The position numbers and the translations under genes are program-made. Below the pieces are notes generated by a model. That model searched no databases, had not been told where the DNA came from, and saw nothing but the letters and a program-made list of their open reading frames with translations. This document shows positions 6,062-7,348 of a stretch of DNA of 7,348 nucleotides, piece by piece. Source of the stretch: Actinomycetota bacterium (GTDB taxonomy: Bacteria; Actinomycetota; Acidimicrobiia; Acidimicrobiales; Ilumatobacteraceae); assembly GCA_009705435.1 (NCBI GenBank), contig WLTJ01000078.1, positions 1-7,348 on the forward strand, given 5' to 3'. Position 1 is the stretch's first letter. Each line of letters begins with the position of its first letter.

Positions 6062-7348
6062 ATGTCAATGACCGAAGAATTGCCAGCCCACTTACAAGGT
6101 AATGGGCGACCAACACAAGAAGAACTCACACTGACTGACCTCAAAGTGGTGGGACATATTCCCGCCGAACTTGACGGTCGCTATCTGCGCAACGGCGCTA
6201 ATCCATTGACGGGTATGAGTGATCATCCGTTCTTTGGTGACGGCATGATTCACGGCATCCGCCTGCAAGGTGGTCAAGCTAAGTGGTATCGCAATCGTTA
6301 TGTGCAGACTCCGTTCATTAAAGATCCTTCGATCAATATTCTTGATCCGTCGGTGACTATGGATATGACTTGCTCGAAGGCCAACACACATGTTGTCGGT
6401 CACGCTGGTCAAATTTTGGCTCTCGAAGAAGGTCACTTTCCGTATGTCCTTGATGGAAATCTGAACACCATTGGTTCAACCGATTACAACGGAGTTCTCA
6501 AGGGTGCATTTACAGCTCACCCGAAGATCTGCCCAAAGACTGGCGAGATGTTGGCTTTTGGTTATGCACCACTCCCGCCGTACCTCACATATGTCCGCGT
6601 TTCAGCCGACGGCAAGATGGTGCAACGTGAAGAAATCACGGTGACTGGTTCAACCATGATGCATGACTTCAACATCACCGAAAATTATGTGGTCTTCATG
6701 GACTTGCCGGCAGTGTTTGATCTCAACTTGGCCATTGAAGGCAAGATGCCGATTACCTGGAGCGACACCTATCCAGCACGACTCGGCGTGATGCCACGTA
6801 ACGGCAATGACTCTCAAGTGGTGTGGTACGACATCAATCCTTGTTACGTCTTCCACCCGATGAATAGTTACGAAGAAGGTGACAAGATCATTTTGGATGT
6901 TGTCCGCTTTGAACACATTTGGAAGAAAGATGCCATGGATTTCCCGGCACCCAACTTGTGGCGTTGGACGATCAACACCACAACTGGCAAAGTCACCGAA
7001 GAGCAGATCGACGATCGTGGAGCAGAATTCCCACGTGTCAACGATGCTGTGATTGGTTCAAAGCATCGCTATGGCTACGAGATGTCAATGGGCAATGCAG
7101 GCTTCGGTGAAGTTGATGCAGGCGCGATTCTGAAGTATGACCGCGAAGCAGGCAACTGCGCCAGCATCGAACTTGGTAAAGGTCGAGTGTGTGGTGAAGC
7201 AGTCTTTGTTGCTGCCGACGGAGCCAAGTCAGAAGATGATGGGTACGTCATGACTTATGTTTATGACCAGTCTCAAGATTCAAGTGAGTTCGTGATCTTC
7301 GACGCTAAAACAATGAGCGACGAACCGATCGCAACAGTTCAATTGCCA
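6062..7348 (+). CDS. Carotenoid cleavage oxygenase (RPE65 family), missing its C-terminus at the window edge
   Basis: An open frame of 429 codons running off the right edge; the family's usual length is roughly 450-500. It begins after AGGAG at 6050-6054, seven bases before the ATG; ATG at 6068 is an alternative. Family signatures: IPAELDGRYLRNGANP (33-48), FFGDGMIHGIRL (57-68), and three of the four histidines that hold the catalytic Fe(II): H153 (TAHPK), H201 (MMHDF) and H265 (VFHPMN). The fourth, normally in a GFHG motif, is expected about 10-20 residues past the cut, so its absence is not a defect. These cytosolic or membrane-associated seven-bladed propellers split a C=C bond of carotenoids, apocarotenoids or stilbenes with O2, giving aldehydes such as retinal. 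At the position where I recall lignostilbene dioxygenases having a lysine (ALKED), this protein has ALEEG, which favours a carotenoid or apocarotenoid substrate; that is tentative. Confidence 0.92.
   Translation, partial: MSMTEELPAHLQGNGRPTQEELTLTDLKVVGHIPAELDGRYLRNGANPLTGMSDHPFFGDGMIHGIRLQGGQAKWYRNRYVQTPFIKDPSINILDPSVTMDMTCSKANTHVVGHAGQILALEEGHFPYVLDGNLNTIGSTDYNGVLKGAFTAHPKICPKTGEMLAFGYAPLPPYLTYVRVSADGKMVQREEITVTGSTMMHDFNITENYVVFMDLPAVFDLNLAIEGKMPITWSDTYPARLGVMPRNGNDSQVVWYDINPCYVFHPMNSYEEGDKIILDVVRFEHIWKKDAMDFPAPNLWRWTINTTTGKVTEEQIDDRGAEFPRVNDAVIGSKHRYGYEMSMGNAGFGEVDAGAILKYDREAGNCASIELGKGRVCGEAVFVAADGAKSEDDGYVMTYVYDQSQDSSEFVIFDAKTMSDEPIATVQLP

Noticed and set aside
6092..6436. 114-codon open frame on the - strand within the carotenoid oxygenase
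   Set aside because: The + strand frame here carries conserved family motifs over its whole length; the antisense frame has none.
1..7348. CRISPR array, insertion sequence, tRNA or phage element
   Set aside because: I saw no regularly spaced repeats, transposase motifs, terminal inverted repeats or tRNA-like folds; gene-free stretches are 112 bases or shorter.

Overview
The window looks like chromosomal DNA of a mid-GC actinobacterium. Sixty-base stretches I counted by hand mostly run about 50-55% G+C. The ABC-F protein has the actinobacterial-type LDEPDNYLD and GKSH motif variants, and the genes are oxidoreductases of the kind common in lipid- or terpenoid-using Actinobacteria. Freshwater or marine Acidimicrobiia would fit, but that is an inference without a phylogenetic marker. 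There are no RNA genes, insertion sequences, CRISPR arrays or phage genes that I can see. Coding density is very high: the longest gene-free stretch is 112 bases.

Layout. (1) Bases 1-329, + strand: the C-terminal end of a flavin-containing monooxygenase / Baeyer-Villiger-type FAD enzyme, whose stop codon overlaps that of the convergent gene beside it. (2) Bases 326-4674, - strand: a tight four-gene operon read right to left. It encodes an SDR oxidoreductase, an NADP-dependent MDR oxidoreductase of the CurA/PTGR type, an ABC-F ATPase, and a membrane di-iron hydroxylase of the sterol desaturase/fatty acid hydroxylase superfamily that resembles alkylglycerol monooxygenase. The gene junctions are a 1- to 4-base overlap, 21 bases and 9 bases. 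(3) Bases 4675-4780: a divergent control region holding an 18-bp near-perfect palindrome just upstream of the SDR ribosome binding site. (4) Bases 4781-5407, + strand: a TetR-family repressor, the likely local regulator. (5) Bases 5408-5519: a second control region with a 22-bp centre-symmetric palindrome, again just upstream of a ribosome binding site. (6) Bases 5520-7348, + strand: a two-gene unit of a PPOX-fold flavoprotein and a carotenoid cleavage oxygenase (RPE65 family). The latter is cut by the window end just before its expected fourth iron-binding histidine.

How it may work together (inference). The TetR protein, sensing a hydrophobic ligand, probably represses the leftward operon and perhaps the rightward pair. 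The enzymes could hydroxylate, oxidise, reduce and cleave a lipid, apocarotenoid, terpenoid or steroid-like compound. The ABC-F ATPase is not a transporter; its presence inside a redox operon is the oddest pairing here. Every protein belongs to a known family. The unexplained parts are the gene combination, the paired operators, and an RNA element in the SDR leader that can fold in two mutually exclusive ways.
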